Notes: generated by a model from the letters alone, not told the origin. DNA of 39,260 nt from Patescibacteria group bacterium (GCA_023473595.1 JAMCYV010000014.1:1-39260), one strand, 5' to 3'. Positions 31,583 to 39,260 are shown, counted from the stretch's first letter. Translations and numbers: made by a program.

Positions 31583-32500
31583 ATGGCAGAAAAATCTTCC
31601 TTAAATTTTGAACAGATTAAAGATACTAGAAATCTAAAAGAAGTTGGAAAACCGCTCTCTCCTGAAATATCAACCCCCCTAAGAGAATATCGAATGGGGG
31701 ATCATGAAGATTGGCAGGAAAATTACCAGAATCTAAGTGAGGAATTAAAAAAATATATTTTAGATCAAGGTCTTGAGGAAAGACATAAAGAAAATATTGG
31801 AGAAGCTAAGAGAGTCGTTTCTAAAATGAAAGCTTGCCATTCGACGACATTTGACAGCTTAGAGCAGATTTTCGAGCAAGGAGTTTTTTTACCTAATTAT
31901 GAAATTAAAAATTCGCTTTTTGCTGGAAAATCCAACACCTTTAAAGAAGATCGGTTTTTAGATTTAGATTTGGTAACATTTTGCAGGTTTGGAAAAATTC
32001 CGCACTTTGATCAAACAATTGCTACTTTTTTATTTAAGGATAAAGTTTTAGAAAGAAAAGATTCTTCAGCTTCTCCAATGGATATCGCCGATTTGACTGA
32101 GGGAAGCTTTGTAAGTTGGAGAAGTTTAAAGCCAGAGCAAGCAATTGAACTTTTAGAAAAGTTTAAAAAATTTCTAGTTCCTGCTAACAAAATCAAGGAA
32201 TTAATGGCTGATTCAATTGCAGCTTTTTATGAAAAACCAAGTGATTTTTATGAAGAGAGATCAGCGCTATCGCCATGGAAATGCAATTGGGGGATTGGCT
32301 TTCCTGAAGTTCAACTCGTAAAACCAACTATCAAAGATATAGAAGCAATTACTTTCCATCATTCTTCTCTCTTTTATGAAGATATTAAATTTCTTGAAGA
32401 ACAAACTAGAAAGTTCGATATTCAACTTATTCCTTACGAAATAACAGAAGTAGGAACATTTAAAACAGACGATAAGGAAATTTTTAATAAACTTAAGTAA
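31583..32500 (+). CDS. Soluble orphan protein, remote ADP-ribosyltransferase-like features
   Basis: A 305-residue soluble protein that I cannot assign. One stretch, ACHSTTFDSLEQIFEQGVFL (about 84-103), resembles the H-x-T/S then L-x-x-I-x-x-x-G element near the start of ADP-ribosyltransferase-fold domains such as DarT. Later, FPEVQLVKPTIKDIEAITFH (about 236-255) resembles the strand carrying the E-V-x-V-x-x-x-x-I pattern near the end of such folds. Length and order are compatible but the similarity is weak. It has no signal peptide or membrane helix. The gene stands alone between the NnrD-like gene and a convergent Nudix gene. No antitoxin-like partner is adjacent. Confidence 0.5.
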   Translation: MAEKSSLNFEQIKDTRNLKEVGKPLSPEISTPLREYRMGDHEDWQENYQNLSEELKKYILDQGLEERHKENIGEAKRVVSKMKACHSTTFDSLEQIFEQGVFLPNYEIKNSLFAGKSNTFKEDRFLDLDLVTFCRFGKIPHFDQTIATFLFKDKVLERKDSSASPMDIADLTEGSFVSWRSLKPEQAIELLEKFKKFLVPANKIKELMADSIAAFYEKPSDFYEERSALSPWKCNWGIGFPEVQLVKPTIKDIEAITFHHSSLFYEDIKFLEEQTRKFDIQLIPYEITEVGTFKTDDKEIFNKLK

Positions 32501-32536
32501 TTTTAATACAAAACTAGTGGTGTGGAATTTAAATTT

Positions 32537-33025
32537 TTATTTAATGGGACCAGAACTTGTATAAAGATAATCTAATGATATTCTTTTGCCTTCAATAATG
32601 TCTTGTATCATTTTCGTAGTACCAGCAAATCTAACTTTCTTTTCTTTAATAAGAATTTTCAACTCTTCTTTACTTTTCCAAGAGATAGAAAGGACATCGT
32701 CTGCCAAATCTTTTTGATTAGCTTTTACATTTATCTGTCCCAGGAAATTAAACCTAATTGTAATTCCATCCATATCGTCCCATGAGTAATGGTAGATACT
32801 GCAAAGATTTGTAATCTCAATTTCATAACCTGTTTCTTCCAAAAATTCTCTCTTTGCAGCTGTAATTAAATCTTCGCCAACTTCTACTTTGCCAGACGGA
32901 AAGTTCCAGAGCCCTTTGATATTTTCCTTAGCCTCTTCAACCATTAAAACTTTACTATCTTTAATAGCAGCAATAGAAACAACAAGATTTAAATATTTAC
33001 TTTTATCTAGAATAGTCTTTCTCAT
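32537..33025 (-). CDS. Nudix hydrolase
   Basis: A 162-residue Nudix protein with a complete Nudix box at residues 45-67 (G-x5-E-x7-REFLEETGY), the metal-binding loop that cleaves nucleoside diphosphates linked to another group. The LWNFPSGKVEVGE context is common to MutT/NUDT-like housecleaning enzymes; the exact substrate is not evident. It is convergent with the preceding gene. On its strand TTAAAC ends 6 nt before the ATG and no Shine-Dalgarno is present. Confidence 0.9.
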   Translation of the reverse strand: MRKTILDKSKYLNLVVSIAAIKDSKVLMVEEAKENIKGLWNFPSGKVEVGEDLITAAKREFLEETGYEIEITNLCSIYHYSWDDMDGITIRFNFLGQINVKANQKDLADDVLSISWKSKEELKILIKEKKVRFAGTTKMIQDIIEGKRISLDYLYTSSGPIK

Positions 33026-33070
33026 AAGGTTGTTTAATTTTGGCTTGCCATTCGTAGCTTTAGCGAAGAA

Positions 33071-33144
33071 TGGTGGGCGAGGAGCCCTTCGACAGGCTCA
33101 GGGTAAAGTCAGCCTGCATTGAAAGGCTTGACCCTGAAATGGTG
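33071..33144. repeat. About 75-bp direct repeat, copy 1
   Basis: It begins TGGTGGGCGAGGAG and ends GGTG. Copy 2 lies at 33188-33263 with about 80 percent identity by eye. Between the copies is the stem CCCGCC/GGCGGG. Confidence 0.65.
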
Positions 33145-33187
33145 TGTAGACCCGCCAGTGGCGGGTAAACTCCCTCGAACCTTACTC

Positions 33188-33263
33188 TGGTGGGCGAGGA
33201 GGCCTTTGACAAGCTCAGGATAAAGTTAGGTCGCATTGAAAGACTTTGACCTCTAATTTGGTG
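33188..33263. repeat. About 75-bp direct repeat, copy 2, running into the tRNA-Leu 3' end
   Basis: It begins TGGTGGGCGAGGAG like copy 1. Its last 5 bp (33259-33263) are the CCA tail, discriminator and first acceptor base of the minus-strand tRNA-Leu. Confidence 0.65.
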
Positions 33264-33345
33264 CCGGTGGACGGACTCGAACCGTCATGGAGTTGCCTCC
33301 ACGGGATTTTGAGTCCCGCGTGTCTACCAATTCCACCACACCGGC
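33259..33345 (-). tRNA. tRNA-Leu (anticodon CAA), CCA encoded
   Basis: The minus strand folds as a class II tRNA. Acceptor GCCGGTG pairs with CACCGGC, followed by A and an encoded CCA. The D arm is GTGGAATTGGTAGACAC. The anticodon stem CGGGA/TCCCG has loop CTCAAAA (CAA at positions 34-36, reading UUG). A long variable arm has stem GGAG/CTCC, and the T arm is GACGG-TTCGAGT-CCGTC. Length is 84 nt plus CCA. Confidence 0.97.
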
Positions 33346-33353
33346 AAAAACTT

Positions 33354-33377
33354 GTCATTCCTGGCTTGACCAGGAAT
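33354..33377. repeat. GTCATTCC half-element, copy C
   Basis: GTCATTCCTGG with the 8-bp stem ATTCCTGG/CCAGGAAT. It looks like the left half of the GTCAT...ATGAC family without a clear right end. The remainder up to the sortase promoter is AT-rich and shows no gene. Confidence 0.45.
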
Positions 33378-33557
33378 CTTTTAAAACAAGATCCTGAATC
33401 CCGCCTTCGCCCAAAAATATTGTTCAATTTTATGGAGAACTACTTTATTAGTCTTTTAAAATGTACTTCTCAACTCCGCTCGAAGTATAATTCTTTTTAA
33501 CTAAATAATTATACTCTATTTAAGCCATAATCGTCAATTCTTACAGTGTTATTCTTA

Positions 33558-33586
33558 TTGACGTTTTATAATATTTATGGTATAGT
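33558..33586 (+). promoter_or_regulatory. Sigma-70 promoter of the sortase gene
   Basis: TTGACG (33558-33563), 17-bp spacer, TATAGT (33581-33586). The leader to the ATG at 33602 would be only about 9 nt. It supports that ATG over a TTG at 33587. Confidence 0.6.
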
Positions 33587-33601
33587 TTGTTCTCGAAGCC
33601 T

Positions 33602-34531
33602 ATGATTTATAACAGAAAAATCAATTTTAAAAAAGAAGAAGTTATTCGACTCACCAATAAAAAACCAAAACCAAAAGATGAGGCTTTTTTCGCCGTCCAA
33701 ATCAGATATGTCGAAGAAAATTTTAAGGATGATTTAAAGAAATTATGGCCTAAAATTATCAACCTTTCCAAAAATAAGAAAGTGAAAAAAATCATTACGA
33801 ACCGGTACTTTAAAAAAGCATCATTATTCTTAGGCATCTACTTTGCCATTTATTTTCTTCTTAGCTCACCAATGTATTATGAGAGATTGAAATTTTTTAT
33901 AAAGGGAACAAAGAAAGTAAAGGTCATTACCCAAGAAGTAGTAACTACTCCGATGGCAAATTCTGCACCTCTAGAAGCGGGGGAGACGATTCCTGATGGC
34001 ACATTCCTAGTAATCCCAAAGATTGATATAAACATACCTATAATTTCTATCGATGGCATTGATGAGGATATTGTTCAAGATAATTTGAGAAAAGGAGTAG
34101 TAAAGCTAGGAGGAACAGCAGCTCCAGGAGAAGTAGGGAATACTTTCATCATTGGCCATAGCAGCGGCTATTTCTGGGATAATAATCCTTATAAATATGT
34201 ATTTGTTCTTTTAGATAAGATGGAAATAGGCGATACTGCCAAGATATATACAAACAAGAGGAAAATAACTTATGAAGTTATCGAAAAAAAGGTCGTTGAC
34301 CCAACTCAAGTCGATGTCGTTAAACAAACCGATGAGCCGTATCTTACCCTTATGACCTGCTATCCGCCCGGAACCACTAATCAAAGATTAATAGTAAAAA
34401 TGAAACAGACTCAGCCGGCATATGTTAAGCCAAAAGTTGTAACAAAAGAAAAAGAAGTAGAAGTGCCGAAAACTTTGCCTAGCGTAGAGCAAAGAAGCTT
34501 CCTTGATAGAATTCTATTTTTCTGGAAATAA
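33602..34531 (+). CDS. Sortase family transpeptidase
   Basis: A 309-residue sortase. It has a cytoplasmic basic N-terminus (about 1-70, unusually long), one membrane helix (about 73-90) and the sortase barrel (about 130-268). Catalytic residues are His186 in FIIGHSSG, Cys253 in TLMTCYPPG and Arg262 in NQRLIV. It should cleave LPxTG-type signals and attach proteins to the envelope; candidate substrates are the LPVTG and LPQAG proteins 18-20 kb away. The C-terminal tail (about 275-309) ends VEVPKTLPSVEQRSFLDRILFFWK, which mimics the V-E-V-P linker and LPxxx-hydrophobic-basic pattern of the substrates but lacks the TG. Whether the enzyme processes its own tail is unknown. Confidence 0.9.
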   Translation: MIYNRKINFKKEEVIRLTNKKPKPKDEAFFAVQIRYVEENFKDDLKKLWPKIINLSKNKKVKKIITNRYFKKASLFLGIYFAIYFLLSSPMYYERLKFFIKGTKKVKVITQEVVTTPMANSAPLEAGETIPDGTFLVIPKIDINIPIISIDGIDEDIVQDNLRKGVVKLGGTAAPGEVGNTFIIGHSSGYFWDNNPYKYVFVLLDKMEIGDTAKIYTNKRKITYEVIEKKVVDPTQVDVVKQTDEPYLTLMTCYPPGTTNQRLIVKMKQTQPAYVKPKVVTKEKEVEVPKTLPSVEQRSFLDRILFFWK

Positions 34532-34571
34532 CCTAACGCTAAGCTATCTAGACTTTTCTTAGCTACCGAGG

Positions 34572-34577
34572 TATAAT
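34572..34577 (+). promoter_or_regulatory. TATAAT -10 box of the PEGA protein gene
   Basis: TATAAT ends 10 nt before the ATG at 34588, predicting a leader of only a few bases. Confidence 0.5.
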
Positions 34578-34587
34578 TATTCCTGAC

Positions 34588-36006
34588 ATGGACACTAAGA
34601 GATACTCTTTTCCGCATTCCCCTTTAAAAATATTCGGCTTTTTCCTAGTAGCTGGATTTTTTGTTTTAATTGCAACTCTTTTAATAGCTTCAGCAAAGGG
34701 ATATAAATTTGAAATCAAAAACAACCGGCTTTCTTTTCAGAAAACGGGCACTATTATTTTAACTTCCCAACCTTCGGGAGGAAAAGTATACGTTAATGGA
34801 AAACTCAATCCGATAAATTCCGGTACAAACCTTTTTCCTACAAGCATAAAAGGGCTCCTTTCCGGAAAATACAGTCTAAAAATTGAAAGAGAAGGGTACA
34901 TTGTTTGGGAAAAGACAGTTGATGTTTTGGAGGAAACGGTTACATGGGCGAACTATATCGTCCTTTTCCCCAAAGAAGCAAAAAAGGAAACTGTTCTAAA
35001 TGGCAATATTACGTTAGCTAAAGAGTCTGATGACAGCCGCCATTTAGCTGCTTTAGCGGCAAACAGTAACACTCTCGAGCTTTATACTCTAGATACTATT
35101 AATTTAGACAAAACCAAAAATTTAACAATTGATAATTCAAATGCAACCAAACCAAAAACTGAAATCCTAGATATAAACTGGTCGCACGATAATTCGAAGA
35201 TTCTTCTAACGGAGAAAGAAGGCGACCTTATCAGCTATGACGTCTTAAATTTAAGAGACAATAGCCAAGTAAACATTACTGATTTATTCAAATTTAACTT
35301 TGACAAGATTACCTGGAATCCGGTCAATTCCGATCAGCTTTTTGGCCTTAAAGAAGGCAATATTTACAGAATTAATTCTTCTGAAAAAACAATTTCAGCT
35401 TCTATTTTGGGCAATGTTTTGTCATTTGAACCAGAGACCGATAGGAATGTTTATGCTATAAGAAATATTGACAATGAAATAAGCCTCTGGAAAGCTGATT
35501 TCAGCGGCAATAATCCTGAGAAAGTCATAAAGTCTTTACCAAAAAGCAAAAATTATAAATCAAAGCTTTCGCCAAATGGAGGAAGACTTTTAATTGCAAT
35601 TGATGGAGAAGTCAAAACTGTTTATCTGGCTGATCAATTAGGAGGATCAGTCAAGCTTACCCAACTTAGCCAAGAAGCCACCGATGCTAAGTGGTCGCCA
35701 AATGGAAGAAGGATTATGATTCGAAATGATAAAAATATCTGGGTTTATGATATTGAAAAGGAAAAAAATTACCAAGCAATAAAAGATACTGAAGTTCGTT
35801 TTGCTTCTTGGGATGATGGCAATGACCATCTGGTTACCAATCTGGCAGGAGAATATAAGGTAATCGAATATGATGGGGGGTACCCTATAAAGATTGGAAA
35901 CAGTAGTCAAGCCGATATTTTCTTCTCACCCAATAACAGGAATTACTTTTTCATAAGTCCCGAGCAAAACGAAAAGGGCAAATTAATTGTTTACGTCAGG
36001 GAATAA
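34588..36006 (+). CDS. Membrane-anchored PEGA-domain protein with WD40/TolB-like beta-propeller
   Basis: A 472-residue protein with a short N-terminus, one membrane helix (about 13-35), a PEGA domain (about 52-130, SQPSGGKVYVNGKLNP, then GLLSGKYSLKIEREGY) and a long C-terminal region of repeated blades. The blades carry motifs such as INWSHDNSKILLTEKEGDL, DAKWSPNGRRIMIRND and IFFSPNNRNYFFIS. This is the WD40-like/TolB-type propeller pattern, probably a surface-exposed binding scaffold. No catalytic site is visible. It follows the sortase gene by 56 nt and shares its envelope theme, but has its own -10 box. Confidence 0.8.
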   Translation: MDTKRYSFPHSPLKIFGFFLVAGFFVLIATLLIASAKGYKFEIKNNRLSFQKTGTIILTSQPSGGKVYVNGKLNPINSGTNLFPTSIKGLLSGKYSLKIEREGYIVWEKTVDVLEETVTWANYIVLFPKEAKKETVLNGNITLAKESDDSRHLAALAANSNTLELYTLDTINLDKTKNLTIDNSNATKPKTEILDINWSHDNSKILLTEKEGDLISYDVLNLRDNSQVNITDLFKFNFDKITWNPVNSDQLFGLKEGNIYRINSSEKTISASILGNVLSFEPETDRNVYAIRNIDNEISLWKADFSGNNPEKVIKSLPKSKNYKSKLSPNGGRLLIAIDGEVKTVYLADQLGGSVKLTQLSQEATDAKWSPNGRRIMIRNDKNIWVYDIEKEKNYQAIKDTEVRFASWDDGNDHLVTNLAGEYKVIEYDGGYPIKIGNSSQADIFFSPNNRNYFFISPEQNEKGKLIVYVRE

Positions 36007-36013
36007 ACTCGTC

Positions 36014-36019
36014 TAAAAT
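36014..36019 (+). promoter_or_regulatory. TAAAAT -10 box of gltX
   Basis: TAAAAT ends 6 nt before the gltX ATG, with no Shine-Dalgarno between. Confidence 0.5.
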
Positions 36020-36025
36020 ATAGTT

Positions 36026-37315
36026 ATGAAAGTAATAACACGCATTGCTCCAAGCCCGACCGGAAAATTGCATATCGGGACTGCACGAACAGCTCTTTAT
36101 AATTGGCTCTTTGCCCGAAAAGAGAAAGGCCAGTTTATCTTGCGTTTTGAAGATACAGACAAGGAAAGATCTACCAAAGAAAATGAAGAAAATATCAGAG
36201 AGGGCTTAAAATGGCTAGGACTTGATTGGAATAAGGAGTTTTTACAAATGGACCGCCTAGATCTTTACCAAAAATACGCCAAAGAACTAGTTCTAAAAAA
36301 TTTTGCTTATGAAAAAGAAGGTGCCACTTGGTTTAAAATTCCCAAAGATAAAAAAATTACTTTTAGAGACTTAGTCCAAGGAGAAATCACCTTCGATTCC
36401 AGTGAATTTAAGGATTTTGTGATTGTTAGGTCAGATGGTATACCTATTTTCTATCTCTCAAATGTTATAGATGACATTGAAATGGGAATTACCCATGTCT
36501 TAAGAGGTGCTGATCACATTACCAATACCCCAAAGCAACTCCTAATTTATGAAGCTTTGGATAAAAAACCGCCGTTTTTTGGACACATTTCTTTGAATCT
36601 CACACCCGAAAGGAAAAAATTATCTAAAAGGTATGGACCCGTTGGAGTCTCGGATTTCAAGGCTCTAGGATATTTACCTGAAGCAATTATAAACTTTGTT
36701 GTTCTTCTTGGTTGGAACCCTGGCATTGAAAAAGAGTACTTCACTCTAGAGGAACTCATAAAAGAATTTTCAATCGAAAGGCTTCAGAAAAGCCCCTCGA
36801 TTTTTGATATTAACAAATTGAATAGTACCAATTCACACTATATCCAAAAGATAGATAGCAAAAATCTATTAAAAATTGTCAGAGAAATCCTCCCGGAATT
36901 AAAAGGAATTAACGACGATTTTTTATTGAAAGTTATTGAAGTAGAAAAAACCAGGATTAGTTATTTAGCGCAAATAAAAGATTTTGATTTTTATTTCAAT
37001 GAGCCAAAATATGATCCTAAATTACTGATTTTTAAAAAAAGTGATAAAGAAAGAACTTTCAAAGGCTTATCTCTAGCCACTAACCACTTAACACTAGCCA
37101 CTAATGATATCTGGGATAGCGTTGAAAAGTTAAACAATCTCTTAGCACAAATTGTCGAAAAAGAAGGATTAGACAACGGATCTGTCTTTTGGCCGGTGAG
37201 AGCTGCTCTTTCTGGAAAAGAAGCTAGCCCATCGCCAGCCGAACTTCTTTGGGTTTTTGGAAAAGAAGAATCACTGAAAAGATTAGAAAAAGCTTTATCA
37301 ATACTAGAGAAATAG
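36026..37315 (+). CDS. gltX: Glutamate--tRNA ligase
   Basis: A 429-residue class I synthetase. It has the HIGH-type motif in RIAPSPTGKLHIGTARTALYN (about 6-26) and the KMSKS-type motif KLSKRYG (about 197-203), which together bind ATP. FEDTDKERS and LRGADHIT are further family signatures. The C-terminal anticodon-binding part is somewhat shorter than the usual 470-residue enzymes. Whether it also charges tRNA-Gln (non-discriminating) cannot be judged here. TAAAAT 6 nt upstream suggests a leaderless mRNA. It ends in TAG. Confidence 0.96.
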   Translation: MKVITRIAPSPTGKLHIGTARTALYNWLFARKEKGQFILRFEDTDKERSTKENEENIREGLKWLGLDWNKEFLQMDRLDLYQKYAKELVLKNFAYEKEGATWFKIPKDKKITFRDLVQGEITFDSSEFKDFVIVRSDGIPIFYLSNVIDDIEMGITHVLRGADHITNTPKQLLIYEALDKKPPFFGHISLNLTPERKKLSKRYGPVGVSDFKALGYLPEAIINFVVLLGWNPGIEKEYFTLEELIKEFSIERLQKSPSIFDINKLNSTNSHYIQKIDSKNLLKIVREILPELKGINDDFLLKVIEVEKTRISYLAQIKDFDFYFNEPKYDPKLLIFKKSDKERTFKGLSLATNHLTLATNDIWDSVEKLNNLLAQIVEKEGLDNGSVFWPVRAALSGKEASPSPAELLWVFGKEESLKRLEKALSILEK

Positions 37316-37349
37316 TTAAGATAAAGTTGATAGCATTAAAGTTAAATTT

Positions 37350-38624
37350 ATGAAAGTTTTAGTTGTTGGAAGTGGAGGACGAGAGCATGCTTTGATTTGG
37401 AAAATCAAGCAGTTTCCAAAAGTAGAAAAAATTTACGCTGCTCCCGGCAATGGGGGAACTGCAGAGATTGCTGAAAATGTACTTATTAAAGATACAGAAA
37501 TTGAGAAAATTGTTGAATTTGCCAAAGAAAAAAGTATCGATTTAGTTGTAGTCGGCCCAGAGATTCCTTTGAATCTTGGATTAGCAGACGAATTAGAAAA
37601 AGTCGGTATTAGAGCATTCGGCCCTAAGAAAAATGGGGCTAGAATTGAAGGAAGCAAAGCCTGGTCCAAGTATCTTTTTCAAAAATACAATATCCCTTGC
37701 GCTAAAAGCCAAACTTTTGAAGATGGAAGCAAAGCAAGGGATTTTTTAAATAATGCTTCTTTTCCAATTGTTTTAAAAGCAGACGGCCTGGCAGCCGGAA
37801 AAGGAGTTCTTATATGTAAAACTAAAGAAGAGGCTGAAAAGGGCATAGACCAAATTATGGTCAATGCAGTTTTCGGCGATGCAGGAAAAAAATTAATAAT
37901 TGAAGAGTTTTTGGAAGGAAAAGAAGTTTCAGTCTTAGCTTTCACTGACGGAAAATCTCTGAAACTTATGGTTCCGGCCTGCGATTACAAAAGAGCTTAT
38001 GATAATGACGAGGGCCTAAATACCGGTGGAATGGGAGTATATTCGCCGCCAAAATTTTATAAGCAAGAATTAGAAAATGAAATAATTGAAAACATTCTAA
38101 AACCAACTTTAGATGCTTTAAGAAAAGAAGGAGTAGAATACAAAGGTGTTCTCTATGCCGGGTTAATTTTAACTAAAGAAGGTCCTAAAATCTTAGAATA
38201 CAATTGCCGCTTCGGCGATCCAGAAACTCAAGTTATCCTTCCAAGATTAAAGACAGATATGGTTGAGATTTTTGAAGCCGTTCTTAGCAACCAATTAGAG
38301 AAAACCGTCATTGAATGGGATATGAGAGCTTGCGTAGGGGTAGTTCTTGCCTCCGGCGGGTATCCTCAAGACTATGATACAGGATTTGAAATAAAAGGAT
38401 TAAAAGATGTAGGAGAAGTAATAGTCTTCCATGCAGGCACAAAACTTGATGATGGCAAATTTTTGACAAATGGTGGACGGGTTCTTTGTATTTCAGCTTT
38501 GAGGGAGGATATTGTCTCTGCTCGAGAAAAAGTTTATGAAGAAGTCGGCAAAATTTCATTCGAAAACATGCATTTTAGAAAAGATATAGGATTAAGAGAG
38601 GTCGAAAAAGTAAAAATCAATTAA
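37350..38624 (+). CDS. purD: Phosphoribosylamine--glycine ligase (GAR synthetase)
   Basis: A 424-residue ATP-grasp enzyme that joins phosphoribosylamine and glycine, step 2 of de novo purine synthesis. It starts MKVLVVGSGGREHALIWKI and has VVGPEIPL, the ATP-grasp element VLKADGLAAGKGV, and LEYNCRFGDPETQVILPRL near the end of the grasp domain. It is full length. It precedes purF (step 1 enzyme) by 176 nt that contain a palindromic repeat element. Confidence 0.96.
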   Translation: MKVLVVGSGGREHALIWKIKQFPKVEKIYAAPGNGGTAEIAENVLIKDTEIEKIVEFAKEKSIDLVVVGPEIPLNLGLADELEKVGIRAFGPKKNGARIEGSKAWSKYLFQKYNIPCAKSQTFEDGSKARDFLNNASFPIVLKADGLAAGKGVLICKTKEEAEKGIDQIMVNAVFGDAGKKLIIEEFLEGKEVSVLAFTDGKSLKLMVPACDYKRAYDNDEGLNTGGMGVYSPPKFYKQELENEIIENILKPTLDALRKEGVEYKGVLYAGLILTKEGPKILEYNCRFGDPETQVILPRLKTDMVEIFEAVLSNQLEKTVIEWDMRACVGVVLASGGYPQDYDTGFEIKGLKDVGEVIVFHAGTKLDDGKFLTNGGRVLCISALREDIVSAREKVYEEVGKISFENMHFRKDIGLREVEKVKIN

Positions 38625-38629
38625 TTTTT

Positions 38630-38772
38630 GTCATTCCGGAATATTCCTATAAAAATATAATCAGTTGATCTCCGACGGAGTCCGATACTCGTCGGAGTCA
38701 TCGGACCGGAATCTATAGATCCTGAATCCCCGCCTGAATGATCTTTAAGTCGGGCAGGAAGTCCAGGATGAC
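38630..38772. repeat. GTCAT...ATGAC palindromic element, copy D, between purD and purF
   Basis: A 143-bp element starting GTCATTCCGG and ending CCAGGATGAC. An internal stem CTCCGACG/CGTCGGAG and an overlapping TCCGAT/ATCGGA pair could form alternative hairpins. The gap 38625-38800 holds no gene. Confidence 0.5.
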
Positions 38773-38800
38773 ATTAAAAGTCTGTTTTTAAAGAAAAAAA

Positions 38801-39260
38801 ATGACTTACTTAAATGACAAGATGGTCGAAGAATGCGGAGTTTTCGGGATCTATGCGCCCGGAGAAGAAGCCGCCAGGCTTGCTTATTTCGCTCTTTTCT
38901 CATTACAGCACAGAGGGCAAGAAAGCGCCGGAATAGCTACCTCCGATAATGAAAACTTGCATATTCTAAAAGGCTTAGGGCTTGTTTCCCAGGTTTTTGA
39001 TGAAGCTTCTTTGGAGACCTTAAAAGGCGAAATTGCTATCGGTCATAACAGATACTCAACAACTGGTTCGAATCATGATCATAACGCCTCGCCGATTCTT
39101 CAAGACTGTGAGCTCGGAACTTTTGCCGTTGCTCATAATGGAAATCTTGTAAATACTTATAGGTTAAAGAGGAAACTACAAGATAATTTTGAATTTGAAA
39201 CGACAACAGATAGCGAAATTCTCGCAAAATTAATTGCTCAATCCAAGGGAAAAAATTTTA
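38801..39260 (+). CDS. purF: Amidophosphoribosyltransferase, N-terminal part (runs off the right edge)
   Basis: The frame from ATG 38801 stays open to the end of the window (153 codons). It encodes the glutaminase domain of PurF, which makes phosphoribosylamine from PRPP and glutamine. The nucleophilic cysteine is Cys12 in MVEECGVFG, so an 11-residue propeptide would be removed. SLQHRGQESAG, IGHNRYSTTGS and FAVAHNGNLVN are the Ntn-hydrolase signatures. TTAAAG ends 7 nt before the ATG. The phosphoribosyltransferase half lies outside the window. Confidence 0.95.
   Translation, partial: MTYLNDKMVEECGVFGIYAPGEEAARLAYFALFSLQHRGQESAGIATSDNENLHILKGLGLVSQVFDEASLETLKGEIAIGHNRYSTTGSNHDHNASPILQDCELGTFAVAHNGNLVNTYRLKRKLQDNFEFETTTDSEILAKLIAQSKGKNF

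Noticed and set aside
33215-33427. Minus-strand ORF of about 70 codons around the tRNA-Leu locus
   Set aside because: Most of it is translated tRNA and repeat sequence. Translated tRNA regions commonly give such false proteins.

Overview
The window looks like a chromosomal segment of a Candidate Phyla Radiation (Patescibacteria) bacterium. The evidence is an AT-rich, densely packed genome of short genes, Gram-positive-like surface machinery (sortase, LPxTG-type proteins, FtsEX with coiled-coil hydrolases), many orphan membrane proteins, and many genes with a -10 box only about 6 nt before the start codon. TAG, TAA and TGA all end genes, so the code is standard (not the UGA-Gly code of Gracilibacteria/Absconditabacteria). 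bL9 is present. I cannot name a lineage from the sequence alone.

Layout. 1-3.7 kb: an IS1595-like transposase tail, a MESH1-like HD hydrolase, macrodomain, YjbQ and cupin proteins, an orphan 100-aa protein and a DUF362 protein. 3.7-7.1 kb: a membrane-anchored beta-rich protein, a MacB-type ABC pair and a small FtsH-exterior-like protein. 7.1-7.85 kb (minus strand): an operon of four tiny helical proteins behind a 9-codon leader ORF, with overlapping stops and starts. 7.93-8.07 kb: an apparent stand-alone structured small RNA with its own promoter and terminator. 8.1-12.5 kb: serS, hpf, secA. 12.6-16.5 kb: a surface island with two sortase-type proteins that share an unrecognised N-terminal domain, plus a Pro/Ser-rich membrane protein. 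16.7-27.4 kb: prfB (minus strand), ftsEX, a PaaX/Cas2-like regulator with palindromic sites, two coiled-coil cell-wall hydrolases (a C39-like peptidase and an M23 peptidase whose motifs are in permuted order), two CdaR-type regulators, a Ctp protease and rplI. 27.5-33 kb: rpmA interrupted by an in-frame amber codon, a SpoU methylase, a DUF4870 protein, nfo, a membrane protein, a degenerate NnrD-like protein, an orphan and a Nudix hydrolase. 33-39.3 kb: tRNA-Leu flanked by direct repeats, the sortase, a PEGA/beta-propeller protein, gltX, purD and the start of purF.

How the parts fit. hpf-secA-prfB-ftsE-ftsX-hydrolase-ctp follows an order I recall from Firmicutes such as Bacillus subtilis. Here it is interrupted by the surface island and the PaaX/Cas2-like gene. 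FtsEX in other bacteria activates coiled-coil hydrolases (EnvC, CwlO, PcsB), so the two hydrolases after ftsX are likely FtsEX partners at division. The sortase at 33.6 kb is the likely anchor for the two LPxTG-type proteins.

Intergenic DNA carries dispersed palindromic elements bounded by GTCAT and ATGAC, a 7-bp tandem repeat, and a 28-bp repeat present in both orientations.
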